Source: Candidatus Kuenenia stuttgartensis | GTDB taxonomy: Bacteria > Planctomycetota > Planctomycetia > Isosphaerales > Isosphaeraceae | Reading direction: 5' to 3' | Length of the DNA: 11,004 bases | NCBI GenBank assembly: GCA_945874095.1 | Contig: CAMCFM010000100.1 | Location: 1-11,004, forward strand | Shown here: piece by piece, positions 1-6,876 of the stretch | Layout: each line of letters opens with the position of its first letter | Numbering within the stretch: position 1 is the stretch's first letter | Made by a program: the position numbers and the translations under genes | The notes under the pieces: model-generated | The model's database searches: none | Told to the model about the DNA's origin: nothing | Seen by the model: only the letters and a program-made list of their open reading frames with translations

Positions 1-21
1 GGATCTAGAGAGCCAATCGAT

Positions 22-2274
22 ATGGAATCCTATACGAAGTGTGATTGCGGCAGCGGCGAAAAGTACAAGTTCTGCTGCCAGAAGGCGGAAATCTACACTG
101 AGCGGATTGACCGTCAGATTGAGTCCAAGCAGCTCAAGGCTGCCATGGCGACGATTGAGGAGGGGCTCAGGAAGTATCCTGACACTCCTGTATTGATTCT
201 TCGCAAGGCGATGATCAGCACGCTCACAGGTGAAGGCTCGCAGGCTTCGCAGATTCTTGAAGCCTATCTGGCCAAGCATCCGAAGCATTCAGGCATGCGT
301 CACTTCCTGCTCTTGAATGCTCTTGAATCTGAAGGGCCTGAAGCCGCATCGCTCGAACTTCAACGGTTCATGACTCAGCTTTCGGACGAGCAGAAATCGT
401 ATATGTCCAACTTGCCCTCTGAAGTGGCGACGGCATTTGAGCAGATTGGCAAGACCATGGCCGCCCAGGCCCACGCCATTCTGGGAGTGGTCTGGGCTCA
501 GGGCAAGTCGAACAGCATTCAACGACTTCTTACCATTCAGCAGAATCCAAACACATCGCCATGGCTGCGAAATCCATATCCACTGACTCTGGCCAGTGAA
601 GAGATTGCTCCCGGAATTCGCGACGCTTTTGCTGAGGCTTACGAACTGGCCATGGCAGGCTGCTGGCTCGATTCCGCTGACGCTTTTGCCGATATCGCTG
701 CCAAAGATCCTTCAGGCAAGTCGTTTTATAATCAGGGCCTCCTGCTGGCATGGATTGGCGATAACGCCGGTGCTGTCCACAGCCTGCGAAATTACATCCG
801 GATTGCTGGTGAAACCACCGAATCTGTGGACCTCGAAGCGCTTTGTCAGGACCTCGAATTTCAGGTGCCTTACGACGAAGAACTGGTCGACAGGATTCAA
901 CTCACCTGGCCGATCCGATCGCATGACATGCTGATCGAAAACCTTAACAAATCGAATCTTTTCCTCAGTTTCAAGCCGGTTGACAATCAGGGCAAACCAG
1001 TAGAAGTGGTCGGCCAGCATTTTGTGGCAGTGGACAAACCACGCATCGAAAAGGCTGAAGATCTGCGGACTGAGAATGTCCCCTGCGTGATTGCAAACGT
1101 TGTGGTGGATGAGAAGAACGTTTCTCTGAACGCGCTTGACGATGGCGACCTCGACAAAACCACCGAACTGTTTCGTGATGCAGCCGGTGCGGCCATCGTT
1201 CCTGCCCACCCACGCACGAAGCACCTTGGCAAAGAGCCCAAGCCGGATCCAATCCGCCAGAAAAGCTGGGTTCTGCCTGAGGGGATCACCAAAGAGCAGT
1301 CCGACAACTTCTTTCATGAGAAGTTCAAGAAAGATCTCGAGACGCTCTGGCTGGACTTTCCTCAAGGATTCCTGGGCCGGAAAACGCCTCGGCAAGCGGC
1401 CTCTACAGGCAAGTCTACGATCGCTTTGCGAGCCGCCCTTTTGCGATTCCGGATCGAGCATGGAAGCAAAGCCGATCTGGAAGTGATCGAAAATACGCGC
1501 CAGAAATTGAACGTGACAGAGGAGCCAGTACCGGATCCGGAAACACTTGCGAAGTTGCATATCTCGCGACTGGGCATGGTTGATCCCAAAGCACTTTCTG
1601 ACGAACAGTTGGTCATGCTGTTCGAAAAAGGCTTAAACTTCTTCGCTCTGAATGTGGTCGAAAAGGCTGGCATTGAATGGCTTTCCAGACCTGTCGGCGA
1701 CGACAAGGACGCCAAGAGCCGGGTGCGTGTCTATCGCGAACTGGCCTCAGTAGCGACCTCTCAGCAGGATCTCGCGAAGGCGCTCGATTTGCTGGCTGAA
1801 GGCCGGAAATACGACACCGAGCCAAATATTGACCTGAAGGACATCACATGGAGCCTGGCCGAACTTCGAGCCAGAGCCATGTTGTCAGAACCGACTCAGT
1901 GGGTGCCCTATCTGGCCATCATTCTTGATCGGAAACGGCCTTCGCAAAACGCCGATCAAATCACTCAGACCATGATCATGGGCCTGATTGACCTTGGTCT
2001 GATCCGTGTGGTTCGAAATCCACAGCAGCCAGATCAATCGCAGCTTGACACGCGTATCCTTGAGATGCTGCTTCAGCAGTATGGACCAAAGATCAAGACC
2101 GCCTCAGGCGAGCTGGGCGTATCGGCATCAAAGGGCGGAATCTGGACACCTGGCCAATCCGCAGCCGCTCCATCTGGAGGAGGCAAGATCTGGACCCCTG
2201 GCCAACCGGGTGGCTCAAATCCACCACAGGCGGGTGGGGAATCAGGTCCTAAGCTCTTCGTGCCGGGGCGATAA
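22..2274 (+). CDS. SEC-C zinc-motif protein with TPR-like repeats
   Basis: A 750-aa protein of unknown function. Seen: a SEC-C motif at the extreme N-terminus (Cys7, Cys9, Cys18, Cys19 in a C-x-C-x8-CC pattern around GSGEKYK), which in this family binds one zinc ion. TPR-like helical hairpins follow at about residues 28-90 and 205-265. A middle mixed segment (about 310-400) precedes a W-x-D...GRKTPRQA module (about 435-500), more TPR-like helices (about 565-625) and a Gly/Pro-rich tail from 701 with three short repeated motifs. There is no signal peptide or membrane segment, so it is probably cytoplasmic. The start at 22 is chosen because the zinc motif begins at once and a purine-rich AGAGAG lies 9 bases upstream; no in-frame stop is visible before it, so an upstream start is not excluded. 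Its stop overlaps the next start by one base. TPRs imply protein binding; the partner cannot be read from the sequence. Confidence 0.88.
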   Translation: MESYTKCDCGSGEKYKFCCQKAEIYTERIDRQIESKQLKAAMATIEEGLRKYPDTPVLILRKAMISTLTGEGSQASQILEAYLAKHPKHSGMRHFLLLNALESEGPEAASLELQRFMTQLSDEQKSYMSNLPSEVATAFEQIGKTMAAQAHAILGVVWAQGKSNSIQRLLTIQQNPNTSPWLRNPYPLTLASEEIAPGIRDAFAEAYELAMAGCWLDSADAFADIAAKDPSGKSFYNQGLLLAWIGDNAGAVHSLRNYIRIAGETTESVDLEALCQDLEFQVPYDEELVDRIQLTWPIRSHDMLIENLNKSNLFLSFKPVDNQGKPVEVVGQHFVAVDKPRIEKAEDLRTENVPCVIANVVVDEKNVSLNALDDGDLDKTTELFRDAAGAAIVPAHPRTKHLGKEPKPDPIRQKSWVLPEGITKEQSDNFFHEKFKKDLETLWLDFPQGFLGRKTPRQAASTGKSTIALRAALLRFRIEHGSKADLEVIENTRQKLNVTEEPVPDPETLAKLHISRLGMVDPKALSDEQLVMLFEKGLNFFALNVVEKAGIEWLSRPVGDDKDAKSRVRVYRELASVATSQQDLAKALDLLAEGRKYDTEPNIDLKDITWSLAELRARAMLSEPTQWVPYLAIILDRKRPSQNADQITQTMIMGLIDLGLIRVVRNPQQPDQSQLDTRILEMLLQQYGPKIKTASGELGVSASKGGIWTPGQSAAAPSGGGKIWTPGQPGGSNPPQAGGESGPKLFVPGR
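2140..2271 (+). repeat. C-terminal triple (I/L)(W/F)(T/V)PG(Q/R) motif
   Basis: Coding repeat at the end of the SEC-C gene. IWTPGQ is encoded at 2140-2157 and again at 2188-2205; these 18-base units differ at one position. A weaker third copy, LFVPGR, forms the last six residues (2254-2271). The spacers are Gly/Ser/Pro-rich and probably disordered. The conserved final position of one copy suggests a short linear binding motif, but no partner is known to me. Confidence 0.75.
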
Positions 2275-4040
2275 TGGCCGAAACGGAATCAGATTCGGAT
2301 ATCGCCATCGCCCTGGGCGAGCAGATTCGTCGTGGATGGGCCTTTTTTCAATCACAAAGGCCCATCGCGGCTTGGGCCAATTGGCAATCAGTGATTCGCC
2401 AATCCCCTGAGAATATGCCTGCCCAGCAAGCTCTGGATCATCTGGCAAGTGCATTTGACTTGCCGGATGTGGCGAGAAAGCCTCTACGCTTTCTTCCACC
2501 TGAGGGCGAGCAGAGACGCGAACGCTGGAACACCGTTTTCCAGAAATCGGCCATGGCGTTTGGCCCGGAATTTCAGGCGGATCCGACCGCAGCAGCCCTG
2601 ATGTTCAGGTCGATCCTGGACGACGACAAAACGGACGCCTCAGCCGCATGGAATCTGGCTGTCTGTCTGGCCTGGGCCGGTTCGAACCGGGCTTCGATTG
2701 ATGCTCTTGACACATTCGTCCATCTGGCGGCCGATTCTCAGCCTGATCAAGCCGCAGATGCATGGACACTGGCCGAGCTTCTGCGTCATGGAGCCGGTGC
2801 CGAGGAACTGGCAGATTGCGTCAGCCTTTCCATCACTCTTGACGACCAGCAATTTGGCTCAGATTATCACGATTTCCTGAAAACGCTTGGCCCTATCAGT
2901 GAATATCGCAACCTGACCGCCCCCGCCGGCGACATGCCTTATGCGGCTGATTTGCTTGAAAAGCCCCTTCAGGAAGGCCCGACTGCGGTGCCCATCGCAG
3001 CTTCGGTGATTGCAGCCGGTGGAAAACTGAAAATCTCGGCACCAGCCTCAGCCGAATCAGGGCTGTTTTTCCGAGACCTGACCCAGCTCCTTCAATGGCT
3101 GACGGGCGACAAAATTGCGGTCGATCATGGGATCCTCAATCTCTCCATGCTCGATGCCTCTGTCGCACGTTTCAAGCTCCCAGCCGATTTGTCGCCACTT
3201 CGCCGAGATCAACTCAGCAAGCAGTCTGTGGCCGATTATTTTGAGAGCCTGTGGATCCATCAGCCACGACATGGACTGAATGGAATGACTCCACTGGCTG
3301 TTTCAACTGAGGCAAAATCAGGCTGGAGGCAGAGGCTTGAGGGCCTGATTGGGTTCCAGGAACAGATGGCCCGTCGGCCAGCCAGTCGGCCAATTTATCA
3401 GGAATACGAATTCGACCGCCTGCGATATCGGCTTGGCCTGACCCAAAAGCCCGGTAAGGACGACACCAAAGGCGAAGCCCTGCATCAGTCGCTGCTTTGG
3501 TACAGCCTCGGTTATGTTCGGACGGTTGCCCCCTCAAAAATGTCCGAGCCGAACCTGATCACAGCCTGGGAAACGGCAACGGCCTGTACGGACGACGATC
3601 TCTCGATTCAACTGGGCGACGAGATTCGCAACCGGCCAGTCCTGATATTCTCTGAAATTCCGGTCAGCAGATGGGCCGCTCCGTACCTCCGCCATTTTGT
3701 GAAGGATGGAGATTTGGCAGGTGCGCTTGATCTGCTGGACCACGCCTTGATGCTTGACAAAAAGTATCGTGAAGGCTGGGATCAGGCCAAGCTTTTGATG
3801 TGGCGAGCCCAGGCTGTCTCTCGACTGGGAACTCCTGCTGATGCCGAGAAGGCCTGGATTGTGGCCTGTGAACATCCGGACACGCCCCAGATTCGCCGAT
3901 TCGACTCCATCACCGATCTGATTGAAGTGGAAGAGGCTGGGACAGAGCTGCTGAGCTTGTGCGCAAGATGGCTGGCGGATTCTCCCTCAGAGTTTCTGGG
4001 CGGACTGATTGAGCTGACTCTGGAAGAGCTGGAATCCTGA
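2274..4040 (+). CDS. TPR-like protein, diverged paralogue of the upstream SEC-C protein
   Basis: A 588-aa, probably cytoplasmic protein of unknown function with no signal peptide or membrane helix. Its ATG overlaps the upstream TAA by one base (TAATG), with only a weak GGGGCG before it, so translation is probably coupled. Seen: an N-terminal helical hairpin (about 15-60), a TPR-like segment around LAWAGSNRASIDALDTFVHL (about 108-170), a segment FESLWIHQPRHGLNGMTPLA (about 322-343) and a further TPR-like segment containing DLAGALDLLDHAL (about 466-520). Each has a counterpart in the same order in the upstream protein (LAWIGDNAGAVHSLRNYIRI; LETLWLDFPQGFLGRKTPRQ; DLAKALDLLAEGR), so I infer an old tandem duplication. 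It lacks the cysteine zinc motif and the repeated tail. It could act as a partner or competitor of its neighbour. The gene call is firm; the function is unknown. Confidence 0.85.
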   Translation: MAETESDSDIAIALGEQIRRGWAFFQSQRPIAAWANWQSVIRQSPENMPAQQALDHLASAFDLPDVARKPLRFLPPEGEQRRERWNTVFQKSAMAFGPEFQADPTAAALMFRSILDDDKTDASAAWNLAVCLAWAGSNRASIDALDTFVHLAADSQPDQAADAWTLAELLRHGAGAEELADCVSLSITLDDQQFGSDYHDFLKTLGPISEYRNLTAPAGDMPYAADLLEKPLQEGPTAVPIAASVIAAGGKLKISAPASAESGLFFRDLTQLLQWLTGDKIAVDHGILNLSMLDASVARFKLPADLSPLRRDQLSKQSVADYFESLWIHQPRHGLNGMTPLAVSTEAKSGWRQRLEGLIGFQEQMARRPASRPIYQEYEFDRLRYRLGLTQKPGKDDTKGEALHQSLLWYSLGYVRTVAPSKMSEPNLITAWETATACTDDDLSIQLGDEIRNRPVLIFSEIPVSRWAAPYLRHFVKDGDLAGALDLLDHALMLDKKYREGWDQAKLLMWRAQAVSRLGTPADAEKAWIVACEHPDTPQIRRFDSITDLIEVEEAGTELLSLCARWLADSPSEFLGGLIELTLEELES

Positions 4041-4066
4041 ACGCCTGTTTCCCTCATGAATTCAAA

Positions 4067-4471
4067 GTGAAAAAAATGTCCGAATCCAAGTCGCTTTTTG
4101 AGCTGATCAAATTTGACAGTGCTGGGCTGGTGCCTGCCATAGTTCAGGATTCGAGCAGTGGACAGGTCTTGATGATGGCCTGGATGGATCGACCGGCGAT
4201 TGAGAATACGATCCGGACGGGTGAAACCTGGTTTTATTCACGGAGCCGGAAATCGTCGTGGCATAAGGGTGGCACGTCAGGGCATATCCAGAAAGTGGAT
4301 TCCATCCGTGTGGACTGCGATGGCGATACGATCCTGATCCAGGTCAGCCAGCATGGTGGAGCCTGTCACAATGGATTTTTCTCATGCTTTTATCGCGAGC
4401 TAGACAAAAATCAAGACTGGCACGAAATCACCCAGCCTGTATTCAAGCCAGAATCGGTTTATAAGTCATAA
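4067..4471 (+). CDS. hisI: Phosphoribosyl-AMP cyclohydrolase (histidine biosynthesis)
   Basis: Opens the purine ring of phosphoribosyl-AMP in the third step of histidine biosynthesis; a cytoplasmic zinc- and magnesium-dependent enzyme that acts as a homodimer. Seen (numbered from the GTG): the substrate loop WHKGGTSGH (residues 65-73), the Asp cluster D83-C84-D85-G86-D87 for metal binding, and the zinc site ACHNGFFSCFYR with Cys100 and Cys107 alongside Cys84. These are the family's hallmark motifs, and all are intact. At about 131-134 aa it is the single-domain form: no HisE phosphohydrolase is fused to it. The start is uncertain. GTG at 4067 gives the longest frame, but ATG at 4076 gives MSESKSLFEL and looks at least as natural, with AAAGTG upstream. 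It lies 26 bases after the previous gene, so co-transcription is plausible, yet no other his gene is here. Confidence 0.95.
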   Translation: MKKMSESKSLFELIKFDSAGLVPAIVQDSSSGQVLMMAWMDRPAIENTIRTGETWFYSRSRKSSWHKGGTSGHIQKVDSIRVDCDGDTILIQVSQHGGACHNGFFSCFYRELDKNQDWHEITQPVFKPESVYKS

Positions 4472-4492
4472 AATTGAGAGTGCATAACTAAA

Positions 4493-4516
4493 CCCCTTTC
4501 ATTCTGAAATTTGGGG
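4493..4516. other. Weak imperfect hairpin after hisI
   Basis: CCCC (4493-4496) and TTTCA (4497-4501) can pair with TGAAA (4505-4509) and GGGG (4513-4516), leaving a three-base TTT bulge. It sits 22 bases past the hisI stop and could slow or end transcription, but no T-run follows it on the + strand, so I do not call it a proper terminator. Confidence 0.3.
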
Positions 4517-4561
4517 CGGAGCCCAACGGCGAATCATAATCCTAAAATAGAGAACATCTTA

Positions 4562-4658
4562 TGTAGGCCATGTCCCCTGACATGGCGGGCTTTGGATTTG
4601 GCTTTGAAAACCGACACTGAAAAGGCAAAAGCCGGCCCGGTCATGGGACGTGCCTACA
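4562..4658. repeat. 97-bp imperfect inverted-repeat element (MITE- or REP-like)
   Basis: The ends are perfect 7-bp inverted repeats, TGTAGGC (4562-4568) and GCCTACA (4652-4658). Similarity between the arms continues inward imperfectly: left CATGTCCCCTGAC against right GTCATGGGACGTG. The left arm contains its own perfect hairpin, GCCATGTC (4567-4574), loop CCCT, GACATGGC (4579-4586). A further 6-bp inner stem joins GGCTTT (4588-4593) to AAAGCC (4628-4633). It has no coding capacity. The CATGTCCCCTGACATG core resembles short palindromic intergenic repeats I recall from planctomycete genomes; a repeat family is inferred and not shown within this window, where only one copy is present. In RNA it would fold into a cloverleaf or long hairpin. 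Confidence 0.65.
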
Positions 4659-4714
4659 GAAATCCGCTTCTGTAGCGTGATCGTGGTTTAGGATCACCCC
4701 AGCCCGTTTTCCCT

Positions 4715-4750
4715 TCAAATTTGACCTTTGCGCTTTTCAATGGATGTGAT
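4715..4750 (+). promoter_or_regulatory. Possible sigma70-like promoter overlapping a 10-bp palindrome
   Basis: TTGACC (4721-4726) resembles a -35 box and TGTGAT (4745-4750) a poor -10 box, 18 bases apart. The -35 candidate overlaps the perfect palindrome TCAAATTTGA (4715-4724), which could be an operator. It is the best candidate I see for driving the three-gene operon starting at 4861, but planctomycete promoters are poorly conserved and the -10 match is only 4 of 6. Confidence 0.25.
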
Positions 4751-4764
4751 AAAGATTTGGATTC

Positions 4765-4782
4765 GTCAGGGTATCTCCTGAC
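4765..4782 (+). promoter_or_regulatory. Small leader hairpin
   Basis: GTCAGG (4765-4770) and CCTGAC (4777-4782) form a perfect 6-bp stem with a GTATCT loop, about 80 bases upstream of the start codon at 4861. It could be a protein-binding palindrome or an mRNA leader structure. No T-run follows, so it is not a terminator. Confidence 0.3.
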
Positions 4783-4845
4783 CGAAGACGATCGATTCCA
4801 GGAACCAGCCACGAATACATAAGTGGATGATGTGCCTGCTCCCAC

Positions 4846-4852
4846 GGAGGGG
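4846..4852 (+). promoter_or_regulatory. Strong ribosome binding site
   Basis: GGAGGGG lies 8 bases before the ATG at 4861. It is the best Shine-Dalgarno sequence in the window and fixes the start of the exported repeat protein, ruling out the internal Met18 as the start. Confidence 0.8.
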
Positions 4853-4860
4853 AACAGCCC

Positions 4861-6876
4861 ATGCGATATAGCCAGATTTTCAAACGATTCCGCCGATCAA
4901 CCCACCTGCAAATGGGCCCGATCCTCTGTCTCGTTCTTTTACTTGATATCGCGGCCCTTCCTTCCGCATCGTCGATGGCAGGCATGATCAGTCTCCTGCC
5001 AGCACAAGCGATGATCGACGTGCAAGTGGATCCGATCGACGAGCCGGAACAGCCTCCGCCTGACCTCCCAGCCGCTATCGAACCTGGCGAGAAAAAGGTC
5101 TCTGCCGAGTCGGATACAAAACCGGCTGCCACATCGGCTGAACCTGAACTCCCACCAGTCGGCGAACCGGCGTTGAAGCACGAAGATCCCACGGTCAAAC
5201 CCGGTGGTCTTCAACCCATCGAAACACTTGACGACCCCACTCAAGCCAAGCCTGTCAAACAAGTTCCAGCACTTGCTGACGATGCCCCACGAGACGATTC
5301 CGTCCAGCGCACCCAGAACGAGGCCCCTCCACTCGGCGCCCCTGGGTCAACCGCAACTCCATCTGCATCCTCTCCCAGTTCGCCCCCACCAGGCTCGGCT
5401 ACGGTTGGGTCTGACCCCAACGCTCAATATCGGTCCGGTGCTCAGGGGGTGGGAATTTACGTCGAAGTGGTTGGCCCTCCATCAGCGAATCTGCAGCAGG
5501 AAACCACGTTCCGTATTATCGTACGCAACGCCATGCGTACCCAAGCTTTTGGTGTGGTGGTGAAAGACATCCTTCCTGATACTCTGGAATATGTCAAAAG
5601 CCAGCCAGAGGCGAAAAAAGAAGGCTCTACGCTGGCTTGGGATCTGGGCGAAATGCCTATCGGTTCCGAGAAAACGATGACCGTTGTTGCCAAGCCCGTG
5701 AAGGTTGGATCCGTTGAACATACCGCCACGGTGACCTGCCAGACCGGTACCAAAGCGCGGCTGGTTGTTCAGGAGCCGAAGCTGAAAGTGGAGCAGTCCA
5801 TCACACCTGCCAAGCCTTTGAAAGGCCAGCCGGTTCAGCTCAGGATTTCTGTGTCCAACCCCGGCACCGGCGCTGCCAGAAATGTGGCTGTGGTGGTGAA
5901 GGTGTCTCAAGGTTTGCAGGATTCACAAGGGTCGCGCGTTTTTGATCAGGAGATCCGCCGACTCGGCCCGGGCGAGCGTATGGAACTTCAGCCACTGACT
6001 TTAAGCACAGTGGGCGGAGGGGCCCAGACTTGCGAGATCTCGACCACCAGCGCGGATGTGGCCACAGAGCAGCCCACGGCGAAGTCGTCGCAGTCGATTG
6101 AGATCCTTGAGCCGAAGCTCAAACTGACCATGACCGGCCCATCGCAAAAGTATACCAATACAGAAGATATCTATGAGCTGAACGTGCAGAACCCCGGCAC
6201 GGCACCGGCCCGGAATTTGAAAGTGGCCGTTTTTGTGCCTGATTCCAAAGGCGTTCGGCGTGCCAGTCGAGGGGGATTCCTGAACAAGGATAGTCGTAAG
6301 CTCGAATGGACGATTGACCGCGTGGAACCCGGTGAGAGCAAGGTCCTGAAGTTCGAGTATCGGGTGGAAGCCATGGGCACCTACCCATTCTCTGGAGAGA
6401 TCAGGGCCGACAGTGGGCTGATGGAGAAGCAGTCGGTCACCACGACGGTGACTGGAGTGGCTGATGTCGATTTTCAAGTGGCTGAAAAGTCGCGGATCAT
6501 CGATGTGGGCGACTCCACGGAATACATCATCACGGTGCGTAACCAAGGCACCAAAGACGCCGTCAACCTGCTCATTTCAGCCATCCTCTCGGAAAATCTT
6601 CAAGTCACCGAAACCGACGGACACGATGGTGAAGCGGCCAAGAATCCGCAGGACGCCAAGCAAACGGTCTTCCCCAAGATCGATCACCTTCCAGCCGGCC
6701 AGGAGCTGACTCTGGTGATTCGCGTCAAGGCCATCAAGGCAGGCATCTCTTCGTGTAGCGTATTTCTGCACCACGAGGATTTGGGCAGTGAACGACTCGA
6801 AAAGAAGGTCGCGACACCACGGGTGACCGACGGCACTCAAATCACCTCCAAGGCCACCAAACCACCGGGGCAGTGA
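4861..6876 (+). CDS. Exported protein with four DUF11-like repeat domains
   Basis: A 671-aa predicted secreted or envelope protein. Seen: a basic N-terminus (KRFRR) followed by a hydrophobic stretch (about 19-33) and ALPSASSMA, typical of a signal peptide cleaved near residue 38-40. A Pro/Glu/Ala/Ser-rich, probably disordered linker fills about 55-190. Four related beta-sandwich units follow at about 198-304, 306-416, 418-531 and 536-650. Each has the pattern of an Ig-like DUF11/conserved-repeat (TIGR01451-like) domain: (N/R)xG(T/S)xxAxNVxV in the middle, as in SNPGTGAARNVAVVV, QNPGTAPARNLKVAV and NQGTKDAVNLLIS, and an LxxGE/PxGxE-type turn near the end, as in WDLGEMPIGSEKTMTV. Such domains usually serve as structural or surface spacers rather than enzymes. 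It is the first gene of a coupled operon with a phosphatase and a GT-C-like membrane protein. The domain call is firm; the role is inferred. Confidence 0.88.
   Translation: MRYSQIFKRFRRSTHLQMGPILCLVLLLDIAALPSASSMAGMISLLPAQAMIDVQVDPIDEPEQPPPDLPAAIEPGEKKVSAESDTKPAATSAEPELPPVGEPALKHEDPTVKPGGLQPIETLDDPTQAKPVKQVPALADDAPRDDSVQRTQNEAPPLGAPGSTATPSASSPSSPPPGSATVGSDPNAQYRSGAQGVGIYVEVVGPPSANLQQETTFRIIVRNAMRTQAFGVVVKDILPDTLEYVKSQPEAKKEGSTLAWDLGEMPIGSEKTMTVVAKPVKVGSVEHTATVTCQTGTKARLVVQEPKLKVEQSITPAKPLKGQPVQLRISVSNPGTGAARNVAVVVKVSQGLQDSQGSRVFDQEIRRLGPGERMELQPLTLSTVGGGAQTCEISTTSADVATEQPTAKSSQSIEILEPKLKLTMTGPSQKYTNTEDIYELNVQNPGTAPARNLKVAVFVPDSKGVRRASRGGFLNKDSRKLEWTIDRVEPGESKVLKFEYRVEAMGTYPFSGEIRADSGLMEKQSVTTTVTGVADVDFQVAEKSRIIDVGDSTEYIITVRNQGTKDAVNLLISAILSENLQVTETDGHDGEAAKNPQDAKQTVFPKIDHLPAGQELTLVIRVKAIKAGISSCSVFLHHEDLGSERLEKKVATPRVTDGTQITSKATKPPGQ

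Noticed and set aside
712..1560. 282-codon open frame on the - strand inside the SEC-C gene
   Set aside because: It lies wholly antisense to a well-supported gene, its translation shows no recognisable motif, and there is no convincing ribosome site; it looks like a codon-bias shadow.
4056..4070. Four-codon mini-ORF (MNSK) just before hisI, possible leader peptide
   Set aside because: It has no His codons, no attenuator-like hairpins follow, and such short frames arise by chance.
4562..4658. Inverted repeat read as a tRNA-like cloverleaf
   Set aside because: There is no anticodon arm, T-loop GTTCRA sequence or acceptor stem with CCA; the folding comes only from nested palindromes.
4654..4845. 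Possible small gene on the - strand in the 4472-4860 gap
   Set aside because: The translation is low-information, it overlaps the inverted repeat and the leader signals of the next operon, and it has no plausible ribosome site.
6001..6546. 181-codon open frame on the - strand inside the DUF11 protein gene
   Set aside because: Antisense to clear repeat domains with matching frame and pattern; the translation is rich in His, Arg and Leu and has no family features.
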